Of a DNA stretch of 64,000 bases, positions 51,787-60,483 are shown in pieces. A model generated the notes under the pieces. It saw nothing but the letters and a program-made list of their open reading frames with translations. It was not told the DNA's origin and searched no databases. The stretch comes from Rhizobium sp. AQ_MP (GTDB lineage: Bacteria > Pseudomonadota > Alphaproteobacteria > Rhizobiales > Rhizobiaceae). The stretch lies in assembly GCF_014237835.1 (NCBI RefSeq), contig NZ_JACJVI010000020.1:1-64000 (forward strand), given 5' to 3'. Position 1 is the stretch's first letter, and the number at the start of each line of letters is the position of its first letter. The position numbers were made by a program, and so were the translations under genes.

Positions 51787-51805
51787 CAAGCACTGGGAGG
51801 ATGCG

Positions 51806-53212
51806 TTGACAGAGGTGAACAGGGATCAGCTGCTGGCCAAACTGCGTCTTGAACTCGGTTCCAATGCCGTTTTGTCAGGAGACGATCTGCCAGCGCGCAA
51901 CCGCACGGACTGGAGTTTTCTTCCAAACGCAGAGCCTCTGGCAGTCGTCCGCCCAGCATCCACCGAGGAGGTCGCAACGACACTTACGCTGTGTCACGAG
52001 GCGGGCATTGCGGTGACCCCGCAAGGCGGGCTGACGGGACTGTGTGGTGGTGCGCGGCCGCTCGACGGGGGTATCGCCCTGTCGCTAGAGCGGCTCCATG
52101 GTATTGAGGCACTCGACCCGGTCGGCATGACCATAACTGTGCGCTCCGGCACACCGTTAGAAACCGTTCAGAAGGCAGCCGATGACGCTGGCCTTTTCTT
52201 CTCCCTGGACCTCGGCGCGCGGGGTTCCTGCGCCATCGGCGGCAATCTGTCGACCAATGCCGGCGGCAATCGCGTGATCCGTTATGGCATGGCCCGAGAT
52301 CTCGTTCTTGGTCTGGAGGCCGTTACCATGGACGGTACCGTGGTCACGATGATGAACCGGATGATCAAGAACAATGCCGGATACGATCTGAAACAGCTCT
52401 TTCTTGGAAGCGAAGGCACGCTCGGTGTCATAACCAGGACGGTGCTGCGGCTGCACCCCAAGCCTGGATGCGTACAGGCAGCATTGTGTGTCGTGGCGGG
52501 ATACGAGCAGGTCCTTGCTTTGCTCGAAAGTGCCCGACGCAGTCTGGGGCCGCTGCTGTCAGCTTTCGAAGTGATGTGGGCCGACTACTGGAGGCTTTAT
52601 GCCGATCGGGTGCCCGGGGCTCGCCCACCGGTATCACTGGGTAGTGGTAGCCACGTCGTTCTCATTGAAATGCAGGGGCTGGACGAGGTGATAGATGGCG
52701 GACGGTTTTCCGTCTGGCTGGAAGACATGTTCGAGAAGGGCATGGTAGTAGACGGCGCCGTTTCACACAGTCTTGCCGATCTGCAAGCCTTCTGGACAAC
52801 ACGTGACGCTGCAGCAGAATTTGCAAACCCCGATGTTGCCGGACCGCACATCTCCTTCGACGTCGGATTGCCGGTCGGCCGGATGGACGAGTTTGCTAGC
52901 CGTTCATCTCTAGCTCTTTCCGAAACACTTGGTTGCTGCTCAGTTTACTATGGCCATGTGGGCGACGGAAACCTGCATGTTGTCGCCTGGGTCAAAGGCG
53001 CGGCAACACAACCCCTGCCCGCCGTCAGCGATGTGGTCTACCGGATCGTCCGTGAACTTGACGGGACTGTTTCGGCTGAACACGGCATCGGCACACTCAA
53101 GAAACCCTATCTTGGCTACAGCCGCAGCCCGGTCGAAATCGATCTGATGCGCCGGTTGAAGTCCTGCATGGACCCCAAGGGACTGCTCAATCCTGGAAAG
53201 GTCTTCGACTAA
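51806..53212 (+). CDS. FAD-linked oxidase/2-hydroxyacid dehydrogenase (GlcD/D2HGDH type)
   Basis: 468 residues. The FAD-binding PCMH domain has VTPQGGLTGLCGGARP and GSCAIGGNLSTNAGGNRVIR; the C-terminal FAD-oxidase part has YYGHVGDGNLHVVAW and SAEHGIGTLKK. It oxidises a D-2-hydroxy acid such as lactate or glycolate. The start TTG at 51806 is chosen because GGGAGG lies 5 bases upstream; the frame extends to 51749 over the operator palindrome. First gene of the operon. Confidence 0.88.
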   Translation: MTEVNRDQLLAKLRLELGSNAVLSGDDLPARNRTDWSFLPNAEPLAVVRPASTEEVATTLTLCHEAGIAVTPQGGLTGLCGGARPLDGGIALSLERLHGIEALDPVGMTITVRSGTPLETVQKAADDAGLFFSLDLGARGSCAIGGNLSTNAGGNRVIRYGMARDLVLGLEAVTMDGTVVTMMNRMIKNNAGYDLKQLFLGSEGTLGVITRTVLRLHPKPGCVQAALCVVAGYEQVLALLESARRSLGPLLSAFEVMWADYWRLYADRVPGARPPVSLGSGSHVVLIEMQGLDEVIDGGRFSVWLEDMFEKGMVVDGAVSHSLADLQAFWTTRDAAAEFANPDVAGPHISFDVGLPVGRMDEFASRSSLALSETLGCCSVYYGHVGDGNLHVVAWVKGAATQPLPAVSDVVYRIVRELDGTVSAEHGIGTLKKPYLGYSRSPVEIDLMRRLKSCMDPKGLLNPGKVFD

Positions 53213-53269
53213 AGACAGCACGTTCAGGAGGACGAACGCGGCTGCCAAACAACCCAAGGAGGAGAAATC

Positions 53270-54250
53270 ATGTCCATTAAACGTCGTCACGCGTTCGCGC
53301 TCGCAGCCAGCCTTGTTATGGGCACGTTCTATTCCAGCCCCGCATTCGCCGAATGGCCGGAAGGCCCAGTCACGATGGTCGTTCCCTGGGGTGCGGGCGG
53401 TGGCACCGATGCCACCGCGCGGATGATCGCCAATCTATTGCAGAAAGAACTTGGCGTCCCGGTGCCGGTCGTTAACCGAACAGGCGGTTCCGGCGTTGTC
53501 GGGCATGCAGCCATTGCCGATGCGGCCCCTGATGGCAACACCATTGGCATTGCCACACTCGAGATCGGTACCATGCATCATCTCGGCCTAACTGAACTCG
53601 ACTACAAGGCCTACACGCCCATCGGCCTGTACAATTCCGACCCCGCAGCCATCTTCGTGCGTGCCGACAGCGAATATGCCGACATGAAGGCGCTGCTGGA
53701 GGCCCTGTCCAAAGCCGCCGATCGTGAACTGAAGGCGTCAGGTTCCGCCCAAGGCGGTGTCAACCATCTTGCACTGGCTGGAATGCTGGCAGCCGCCGGC
53801 CTGCCGGTCGAGCGCGTCGCCTGGGTGCCGTCCGAAGGGGCTGCACCCGGCCTGCAGGATCTAGCAGCCGGCGGCGTGACCATCGCAACCGCATCGATGC
53901 CCGAAGGCGAGGCGTTGATGCAGGCGGGACGCATCAAGCCGCTTGCGATCTTCTCGAGCGCCCGGCTTGAGAAATATCCCGATGTTCCGACCTTCCAAGA
54001 GGCATCAGGACATGGCTTTGCCATGGGCTCATGGCGCGGCGTGGTCGCACCTGCGGGGCTTGCCCCCGAGGTCGTGACCAAGCTCACCGATGCGGTGGCA
54101 AAGGTAGTCAACGACCCGGCCTACCTGTCCTTCATGCAGGAGCGCGGCTATGCCACGCAATGGACACCGGGCCAGGAGTTTGAAACCTTCATGGCAACCT
54201 CGGACGCAACGCTGGGCGAAACGCTCAAGTCCGTCGGACTCGCCAAGTAA
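53270..54250 (+). CDS. Tripartite tricarboxylate transporter binding protein (TctC family)
   Basis: 326 residues with a signal peptide ending about AFA (residue 28). WPEGPVTMVVPWGAGGGTDA is the TctC/Bug ligand-contact signature, and GGSGVVGHAAIADAAPDGNT is the second conserved loop. Bug proteins bind di- and tricarboxylates or aromatic acids in the periplasm. AAGGAGG stands ahead of the start. A strong stem-loop follows. Confidence 0.95.
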   Translation: MSIKRRHAFALAASLVMGTFYSSPAFAEWPEGPVTMVVPWGAGGGTDATARMIANLLQKELGVPVPVVNRTGGSGVVGHAAIADAAPDGNTIGIATLEIGTMHHLGLTELDYKAYTPIGLYNSDPAAIFVRADSEYADMKALLEALSKAADRELKASGSAQGGVNHLALAGMLAAAGLPVERVAWVPSEGAAPGLQDLAAGGVTIATASMPEGEALMQAGRIKPLAIFSSARLEKYPDVPTFQEASGHGFAMGSWRGVVAPAGLAPEVVTKLTDAVAKVVNDPAYLSFMQERGYATQWTPGQEFETFMATSDATLGETLKSVGLAK

Positions 54251-54258
54251 TCATGGCA

Positions 54259-54285
54259 GGCCTGCATGCGTTCAGCATGCAGGCC
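54259..54285 (+). promoter_or_regulatory. Stem-loop after the TctC gene
   Basis: GGCCTGCATGC (54259-54269) and GCATGCAGGCC (54275-54285) pair perfectly (11 bp) around GTTCA, 8 bases after the stop. There is no T-run. It probably protects the binding-protein message from 3' decay and reduces read-through to TctB. Confidence 0.7.
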
Positions 54286-54308
54286 ATACCCTCACGAAGG
54301 GGTTCTTC

Positions 54309-54776
54309 ATGAAGTTTCACGACTCGATCATCGGCCTATTGCTGGTCGCCTTCGGGGGCTGGGTTCTTTGGCAGGCGCAGGGCTTTCCTGACATGCCGGG
54401 CCAGATCATCGGCCCCGCGACATTTCCGACGCTGCTTGGCTGTCTCTGTTCGCTTGGCGGCCTGATGCTTATCTGGGAGGGCCGCAAGATGTCGCCGCAC
54501 GCGCTTCTCTCGCTCCATGACGGCTGGCGCATCGGCCCGCGGATCACCTGCGTTGCGGTTGCCATCCTCGGTACGCTCCTTCTGGCTGTCACCTTCGAGC
54601 AGGTCGGCTTTCCGGTTGGCGGCACGCTGCTGCTGGCGGCGCTGTTCTTGTCCGCGGGACTGACCCATCCCAAGTGGATCGCGGTATCAGCAGTCTTCGT
54701 GCTGACGGTTCATCTGGTCATGACGCGTCTTCTCTATGTGCCCTTGCCATCCGGTTTCGTGAAGGGGCTGCTCTGA
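54309..54776 (+). CDS. Tripartite tricarboxylate transporter small membrane subunit (TctB)
   Basis: 155 residues with four hydrophobic segments (about 8-25, 40-55, 75-95, 100-145). The start MKFHDSIIGLLLVAFGG is typical of TctB. Start 54309; the longer frame to 54150 is read-through from tctC. Its stop overlaps the TctA start by one base. Confidence 0.9.
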   Translation: MKFHDSIIGLLLVAFGGWVLWQAQGFPDMPGQIIGPATFPTLLGCLCSLGGLMLIWEGRKMSPHALLSLHDGWRIGPRITCVAVAILGTLLLAVTFEQVGFPVGGTLLLAALFLSAGLTHPKWIAVSAVFVLTVHLVMTRLLYVPLPSGFVKGLL

Positions 54777-56266
54777 TGTATGCAAATCTCGATACGGTCA
54801 TCGATCTCGTGTTCAATTGGAACATGCTGATCGTGATGGTGAGCTGCTCGGCATTCGGCCTGTTCGTCGGCGCCGTTCCCGGACTGTCGGCCACCATGGC
54901 CACGGCCATGCTGGTGCCGATCACCTTCTTCATGGACCCGGTACCCGCGATCGCGGCGATCGTCACGACGGCGGCGATGGCGATTTTCGCCTCAGACATT
55001 CCGGCCGCCCTCATTCGTATCCCCGGAACGGCAGCGTCTGCGGCCTATATCGGCGATCTCAACGCGCTGACCATGCAGGGCCGGGTCGGACGCGCGCTCG
55101 GCATTTCCGTGGTTGCGTCCGCCATCGGCGGCCTGTTCGGCTCGGTGGTGCTGATGTTTGCGGCCCCGCAGCTGGCCGAGGTGTCGCTCAATTTCACGTC
55201 ATTCGAATATTTCTGGCTGGCGCTGCTTGGCCTCTCCGCCGCAGTGATGCTGGGCTCCGGTTCGCTGCTGAAATCGCTGATGTCCTTGCTGTTCGGCCTG
55301 ATGATCGCGACGGTTGGCATGGATACTACGGCCGGCCATCCGCGCTTCACCTTCGGTCTTTCCACGCTGCTGGATGGCGTCGCCTTCGTACCGGCGTTGA
55401 TCGGCGTGTTTGCCATACCGGAACTGATACGCACCTTCGTCAACCGCGAGCGCACACCGCCGGCCGCCCCGGTCGGCAATCCCTTTCGCATGTTCGCGGG
55501 GCTGGGCGGCGTGCTTTGGCGCTACAAGACCAATCTGGTCAGGGGATCGGTCATCGGCACCACAGTCGGCATCCTGCCCGGCGCGGGTTCCGACATCGCC
55601 TCCTGGATCTCCTATGCCGTCTCCAAACGCTTCTCCAAGCAACCGGAGCGCTACGGCCATGGCTCGGAAGAGAGCCTGGTGGATGCCTGCGCGGCCAACA
55701 ATTCCGCCTTGTCGGGAGCCTATGTGCCGGCCACGGTGTTCGGCATACCGGGCGATTCCATCACCGCGATCGTCATCGGCGTGCTCTATATGAAGGGCCT
55801 CAATCCCGGTCCGCTTGTCTTCATCAACAATCCCAACGAGGTGATGGCGATTTTCGTCACCTTCTTCCTTGCCAATCTCTTGATTGTGCCCTTCGGCCTG
55901 CTGGCCATAGCCCAAGCCTCGCAGGTCCTGCGGGTGCCCAAGCTGATGCTGGCTCCACTGATCCTGGGCTTCTGTATTGTCGGTGCCTATTCGATAAACG
56001 CGGCTGCCTCTGGCGTTGTCATCATGCTGGTGCTCGGTCTCTTCGCCTACCTCATGGAAGAGAACGGCTTTCCGGTCGCGCCCCTGATCCTCGGGCTGGT
56101 GATGGGCCCGTTGGTGGAGCGTAATCTGGTGACATCGCTGATCAAGGCCGATGGTGTACCGCTTGTTTTCATCGAGCGACCAATTGCGGCTGGTCTTGCC
56201 CTGCTTGTATGTGTTGTCTGGGCTGTGCCGGCATGGTTGCGGCTGAAGCGGGGACGGATAACATGA
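54776..56266 (+). CDS. Tripartite tricarboxylate transporter large membrane subunit (TctA)
   Basis: 496 residues with 10-12 hydrophobic segments. FGLFVGAVPGLSATMATAML near the N-terminus and IGTTVGILPGAGSDIASWIS are the two family repeats with the GxxPGxG substrate loops. Works with TctB and TctC as a cation-coupled importer. Its stop overlaps the GntR gene by 4 bases. Confidence 0.95.
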   Translation: MYANLDTVIDLVFNWNMLIVMVSCSAFGLFVGAVPGLSATMATAMLVPITFFMDPVPAIAAIVTTAAMAIFASDIPAALIRIPGTAASAAYIGDLNALTMQGRVGRALGISVVASAIGGLFGSVVLMFAAPQLAEVSLNFTSFEYFWLALLGLSAAVMLGSGSLLKSLMSLLFGLMIATVGMDTTAGHPRFTFGLSTLLDGVAFVPALIGVFAIPELIRTFVNRERTPPAAPVGNPFRMFAGLGGVLWRYKTNLVRGSVIGTTVGILPGAGSDIASWISYAVSKRFSKQPERYGHGSEESLVDACAANNSALSGAYVPATVFGIPGDSITAIVIGVLYMKGLNPGPLVFINNPNEVMAIFVTFFLANLLIVPFGLLAIAQASQVLRVPKLMLAPLILGFCIVGAYSINAAASGVVIMLVLGLFAYLMEENGFPVAPLILGLVMGPLVERNLVTSLIKADGVPLVFIERPIAAGLALLVCVVWAVPAWLRLKRGRIT

Positions 56267-56961
56267 AGAAGATTGCGCAACCGCAATCCCTGGCTGAGAT
56301 AGCAGCGGCACAATTGCGCGAGGCGATCGTCACCGGCAAGTTCCGGCTGGGCGAAAACATCTCGGAAGAAAAGCTGGCGCTGCAAATGGGCATCAGCCGC
56401 ACGCCGATCCGTGATTGCATGGCGATTCTGTCGAAGGAGGGGCTGGTCGTGGTGCGATCCAAACGCGGCTCTTTCGTCTTCGAGACAAATGTGGCCGATA
56501 TCGGCGAGATCTGCGACTACCGGCTGATGCTGGAATTGCAGGGTATCAAGGCCGCGATCGGCCAGGCCCGTGAAGATTATCTCGCGGCCATGACGCAGAT
56601 CCTGCGAGACATGGAAGGAGCGCTTGAGCGAGGCGACAGCGTTGCCTACGGCACGGCCGACACGGCATTCCACCAGCTTGCTTTCGATCACTGTGGCAAT
56701 TCTTACTTGCGCGACGCCTACAGCCTGGTTGCCGGGCGTATCGCGGCCCTGCGCGCCAATATCACCGCGCCCTATGACGAGCGAAGACGAGAGTCCTTCG
56801 GCGAGCATCGCGCCATGGCGGCCATGATCGCCGAGGGTCGCTTCGCGGAGCTCGAGGCGGCGCTCTCCCTTCATGTCAGGCGAACGCGCGACGTCTATAT
56901 CCGGGCCATCAGGGAAGGACATCTCGGACCGGCCAGCGCCGCCGTTGATGATCCGGACTGA
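56263..56961 (+). CDS. GntR-family (FCD) regulator of the aromatic-acid operon
   Basis: 232 residues: winged helix at about 8-75 (GKFRLGENISEEKLALQMGI, SRTPIRDCMAILSKEGL) and an FCD domain about 85-215 with metal-binding His and Asp positions. Encoded inside the operon it probably controls, overlapping tctA by ATGA. The palindrome at 51770-51786 is the best operator candidate. Confidence 0.93.
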   Translation: MKKIAQPQSLAEIAAAQLREAIVTGKFRLGENISEEKLALQMGISRTPIRDCMAILSKEGLVVVRSKRGSFVFETNVADIGEICDYRLMLELQGIKAAIGQAREDYLAAMTQILRDMEGALERGDSVAYGTADTAFHQLAFDHCGNSYLRDAYSLVAGRIAALRANITAPYDERRRESFGEHRAMAAMIAEGRFAELEAALSLHVRRTRDVYIRAIREGHLGPASAAVDDPD

Positions 56962-56987
56962 CATCAGGCCATCAAATGGAGACCAGC

Positions 56988-57848
56988 ATGCATCCAGCAG
57001 ACCGCTTAAAGACCCTGATTTCAGGTAGCGAGATCATCATGGCACCCGGCGCGCCCGATCCTCTGACGGCCCGACTGGTGGAACAGGCGGGTTTTCCTGC
57101 GGTCTACATGACCGGCTTCGGCGCCACCGCCAGCCATCTCGGCGTGCCGGATCTTGGCCTGATGAGCCAGTCGGAAATGACCACCCATGCCCGGAACATG
57201 GCGCGGGTCGTGGGCATACCGATCATTGCCGATGCCGATACCGGCTATGGCGGCCCGGCAAATATCGAGCGCACTGTCCAGGAATATATGCAGGCCGGCG
57301 TGGCGGCCATCCATCTGGAGGACCAGCAGCAGCCCAAGCGCTGCGGCCAGCTGGCTGGCATCAGGTTGATACCCGCCGAAGACAATGTCCGCCGGCTGAA
57401 ATGTGCCATTGCGGCCCGCAACACCGCCAAGCTTCTGGTCATCGCGCGCACCGACGCCCTGCCAGCATCCGGCGCCGACGAGGCTATTCGCAGGGCCAAC
57501 ATGTATCGCGATGCGGGCGTCGACCTCGTCTTCGTCGACGGCATCAAGTCCATCCGAGAGATCGAAACCATTGCCAGGAATGTCGACGGCCCGAAGGTGG
57601 TGAGCATCGTTGACGGTAACGAGACAACTGGTCTTAACGCAGAAGAGCTCGGGCAGATGGGCTTCCAGATCGTGTTCTATGCCGTGTCGACATTGTTTTC
57701 AGCAGTGAGGGCCGTTCAGGACACACTTTCGGTCCTGAAGCGGGACGGCACAACTAAAGTCCGGCAATCCGCCATGGTGACCTACCAGGAATACAGCCAG
57801 ATCGTCGGGCTCAAGGATTTCCAGTCCCTTGACGATCGCTTTGGTTGA
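56988..57848 (+). CDS. Isocitrate lyase/PEP mutase-family enzyme
   Basis: 286 residues. GFGATASHLGVPDLGLMSQS, IADADTGYGG and HLEDQQQPKRCG are the family's substrate and metal sites; the signature Cys loop reads KRCGQ instead of KRCGH. Members cleave or decarboxylate oxaloacetate-, 2-methylisocitrate- or malate-type acids. Start 56988 (MHPADRLKT) is preferred over 56976 because GGAGA falls between them. Its role fits the fate of a C4 or aromatic-ring-derived acid. Confidence 0.85.
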   Translation: MHPADRLKTLISGSEIIMAPGAPDPLTARLVEQAGFPAVYMTGFGATASHLGVPDLGLMSQSEMTTHARNMARVVGIPIIADADTGYGGPANIERTVQEYMQAGVAAIHLEDQQQPKRCGQLAGIRLIPAEDNVRRLKCAIAARNTAKLLVIARTDALPASGADEAIRRANMYRDAGVDLVFVDGIKSIREIETIARNVDGPKVVSIVDGNETTGLNAEELGQMGFQIVFYAVSTLFSAVRAVQDTLSVLKRDGTTKVRQSAMVTYQEYSQIVGLKDFQSLDDRFG

Positions 57849-57951
57849 GAGGGATCCGCACTCTGTTTCGTGTCCACCGTGACAGCCCTCGTGTCTGACC
57901 CAACATAGAACGACAGTCACCAATCCTGCTGAACAAAATCAGGAAGTCATC

Positions 57952-59841
57952 ATGAAAACCTCGATCGCCACCGTTTCAATCAGCGGCGAGTTTCCCGAAA
58001 AGCTGGCGGCCATTGCCAAGGCCGGTTTCGATGGTGTCGAGATCTTCGAGAATGATTTTCTCGCCTTCGACGGCAGTCCACGCGACGTCGGGCGCATGGT
58101 GCAGGATTTCGGTTTGGAGATCACGCTGTTCCAGCCATTCCGCGATTTCGAGGGCATGCCCGAGTCGCACCGGTCGCGCACCTTCGACCGGGCAGAACGC
58201 AAGTTCGATGTCATGCAGGAGCTCGGCACCGATCTCGTTCTCGTCTGCTCCAACGTCTCGCCGGTTTCGCTCGGAGGGATCGACCGGGCAGCGGCCGATT
58301 TTCACGAACTGGGCGAACGGGCCGCGAAACGCGGGTTGCGGGTGGGCTATGAGGCTCTCGCCTGGGGCCGGCACATCAACGACCATCGCGATGCCTGGGA
58401 GATTGTGCGACGTGTCGACCATGCCAGTATTGGGCTCATCCTCGACAGTTTCCATTCGCTTGCGCGCAAGATCGAGATCGGCTCCATTCGATCGATACCC
58501 AAAGACAAGATCTTCATCGTCCAGCTTGCTGATGCACCGCTGATCGACATGGATCTGCTTTATTGGAGTAGGCACTTCCGAAACATGCCGGGCGAAGGAG
58601 ATCTGCAAGTCGCCGACTTCGTGGCTGCTGTCGCAGCGACGGGGTATGACGGCTATCTCTCCCTGGAGATCTTCAACGACCAGTTCCGTGGCGGCTCGCC
58701 GCGGGCCATTTCTGTCGATGGGCATCGTTCGCTGGTCTATCTCGGTGACCAGGTGCGACGAAAGCCCGATGCTGCAGGTTTGACGGTACCGTCGATGCCG
58801 GACCGCGCATCAGTGGCCGGCGTGGCGTTCATAGAGTTTTCGGTTGGCGAGGGCGATGCCGAGCTGTTGATCACAATGATGCATGCACTCGGCTTCCGGA
58901 AGACCGCTATCCACAAAACCAAAAATGTTAGCGTCTACCAGCAAGGTGATATCCGCATTCTCCTCAACACGGAAGAGGTTGGCTTCGCCAGCAATGCACA
59001 TGCCGTTCACGGCGCGTCGGCTTATGCCATGGCCTTGCAGGTCGAAGATACATCGGCCGCCATGGCCCGCGCTGTGGCCCTGGGCGCAGAGCCCTTCAGT
59101 CAGCCGGTTGGCCCTGGTGAACTCGACATTCCCGCAATCCGCGGGGTCGGCGGGACCTTGATCTATCTGGTTGATGCCAAATCCAACCTCGGGCGAGTGT
59201 GGGAGATAGACTTCCAGCCCGCCGTAGACGAAGCCGCACCGAATTCGGTGGGCCTGTTTGCTGTCGATCATGTAGCCCAAACGGTGGCCTATGAGGAAAT
59301 GCTGACCTGGCTCTTGTTCTACACATCGATCTTCGAAACCAAAAAGTCTCCCATGGTGGACATCATCGATCCGTCTGGAGTGGTGCGCAGCCAGGTCATC
59401 CAAAACGATGAGGGAACGCTGCGCATCACGATGAACGGTGCGGAAAACCGGCGCACGTTTGCCGGCCATTTAATTGCCGAGACATTCGGGGCCGGGATCC
59501 AGCACATTGCCTTTCGCACCGAGGACATTTTCGCCACGGCTGCGGCGCTCCGCAGCAACGGTTTCAATGCACTGCCTATCTCACCGAACTACTATGGCGA
59601 CATCGAAGCGCGTTTCGGTCTGCTTCCGTCACTGACTGAGCGGCTTAAGGCCGAGAACATCCTCTACGACCGCGACGAGCACGGGGAATACTTCCAGCTC
59701 TACAGCGGCACCTACGGCGAGGGCTTCTTCTTCGAGATCGTTCAGCGCAGCGGGTATCAAGGCTATGGCGCCGCCAATGCAATATTTCGCATCGCGGCGC
59801 TGAAAAGACAGTTGCGACCGACGGGAATGCCAAGAGCTTGA
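57952..59841 (+). CDS. quiC: 3-Dehydroshikimate dehydratase fused to an HPPD-like domain (QuiC type)
   Basis: 629 residues. The N-terminal TIM barrel (about 1-275) carries metal ligands Glu134 (GYEALAWG), Asp165 (LILDSFH), Gln191 (IVQLADAP) and Glu239 (LSLEIFND), the positions I remember for bacterial QuiC1. The C-terminal half (about 290-620) is a 4-hydroxyphenylpyruvate-dioxygenase-like vicinal-oxygen-chelate domain (AVDHVAQTV, GIQHIAFRTED, FFEIVQRSGYQGYG). The enzyme turns 3-dehydroshikimate into protocatechuate in quinate/shikimate use. It follows the ICL-family gene by 103 bases. Confidence 0.93.
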   Translation: MKTSIATVSISGEFPEKLAAIAKAGFDGVEIFENDFLAFDGSPRDVGRMVQDFGLEITLFQPFRDFEGMPESHRSRTFDRAERKFDVMQELGTDLVLVCSNVSPVSLGGIDRAAADFHELGERAAKRGLRVGYEALAWGRHINDHRDAWEIVRRVDHASIGLILDSFHSLARKIEIGSIRSIPKDKIFIVQLADAPLIDMDLLYWSRHFRNMPGEGDLQVADFVAAVAATGYDGYLSLEIFNDQFRGGSPRAISVDGHRSLVYLGDQVRRKPDAAGLTVPSMPDRASVAGVAFIEFSVGEGDAELLITMMHALGFRKTAIHKTKNVSVYQQGDIRILLNTEEVGFASNAHAVHGASAYAMALQVEDTSAAMARAVALGAEPFSQPVGPGELDIPAIRGVGGTLIYLVDAKSNLGRVWEIDFQPAVDEAAPNSVGLFAVDHVAQTVAYEEMLTWLLFYTSIFETKKSPMVDIIDPSGVVRSQVIQNDEGTLRITMNGAENRRTFAGHLIAETFGAGIQHIAFRTEDIFATAAALRSNGFNALPISPNYYGDIEARFGLLPSLTERLKAENILYDRDEHGEYFQLYSGTYGEGFFFEIVQRSGYQGYGAANAIFRIAALKRQLRPTGMPRA

Positions 59842-60483
59842 TGATGTCCCCGCTCATTTGAGGTCAACCGTGAGCGAGAGTGAGACAGGCACCGGTGGGT
59901 GGGGCTACCGATTGCATGACATCCAATCGCACGCTTGCCGATCCTCATCAGCGGTCGCGATGCTGATGTCGCGCTACGGTTTGCGGCATGTGGCTTTCCG
60001 AGAAAAAACAAATTCTGCATCACGGTGCATGGGCGTATTCGGAATACTGCCCCTTAAATGATGCCCGAGTAAAGTCTGTTACAAAGAGCCCAAAATAGCT
60101 TGAATGGAATGCGGACCCGATGAAAGCCTTCGCTCCGGCAGTCAAGGTTTCAAAGGAAGACTCACGGACTTCCCCGTCGTCACCCACCCTACGCGTGATT
60201 TCTTTCGACACCAGACAACCCTATTCGCTCCAGAGGTCTGAGAATGGGATCTACGGGATGCGACCGCGGCTCCGTTGCGGCATGCAATAGAACCGCGGCT
60301 TCTCCGTTGCCAAGGAAATCAGGTTAGGGCCAGGGTTGCTCTTGGCGTTGAATCATCGCAGTCTCTGGGGGCCGAAGGCGCACCAGATGCAGGCGACATT
60401 TCCAGTGAGCGTAAGGCAGCAAGGCCGATGAAGCTACGACCAATCTGTGATCACGGGAGGCGGCCTTAAAGGCCGGTGATTTG
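59842..60483. other. Gap between the quiC operon and the AcoR-type regulator
   Basis: 640 bases without a supported gene. Two copies of CCGCGGCT...CCGTTGC lie near 60266 and 60291, and GGCCTTAAAGGCC (60461-60473) could form a small hairpin ahead of the next gene. Confidence 0.4.
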
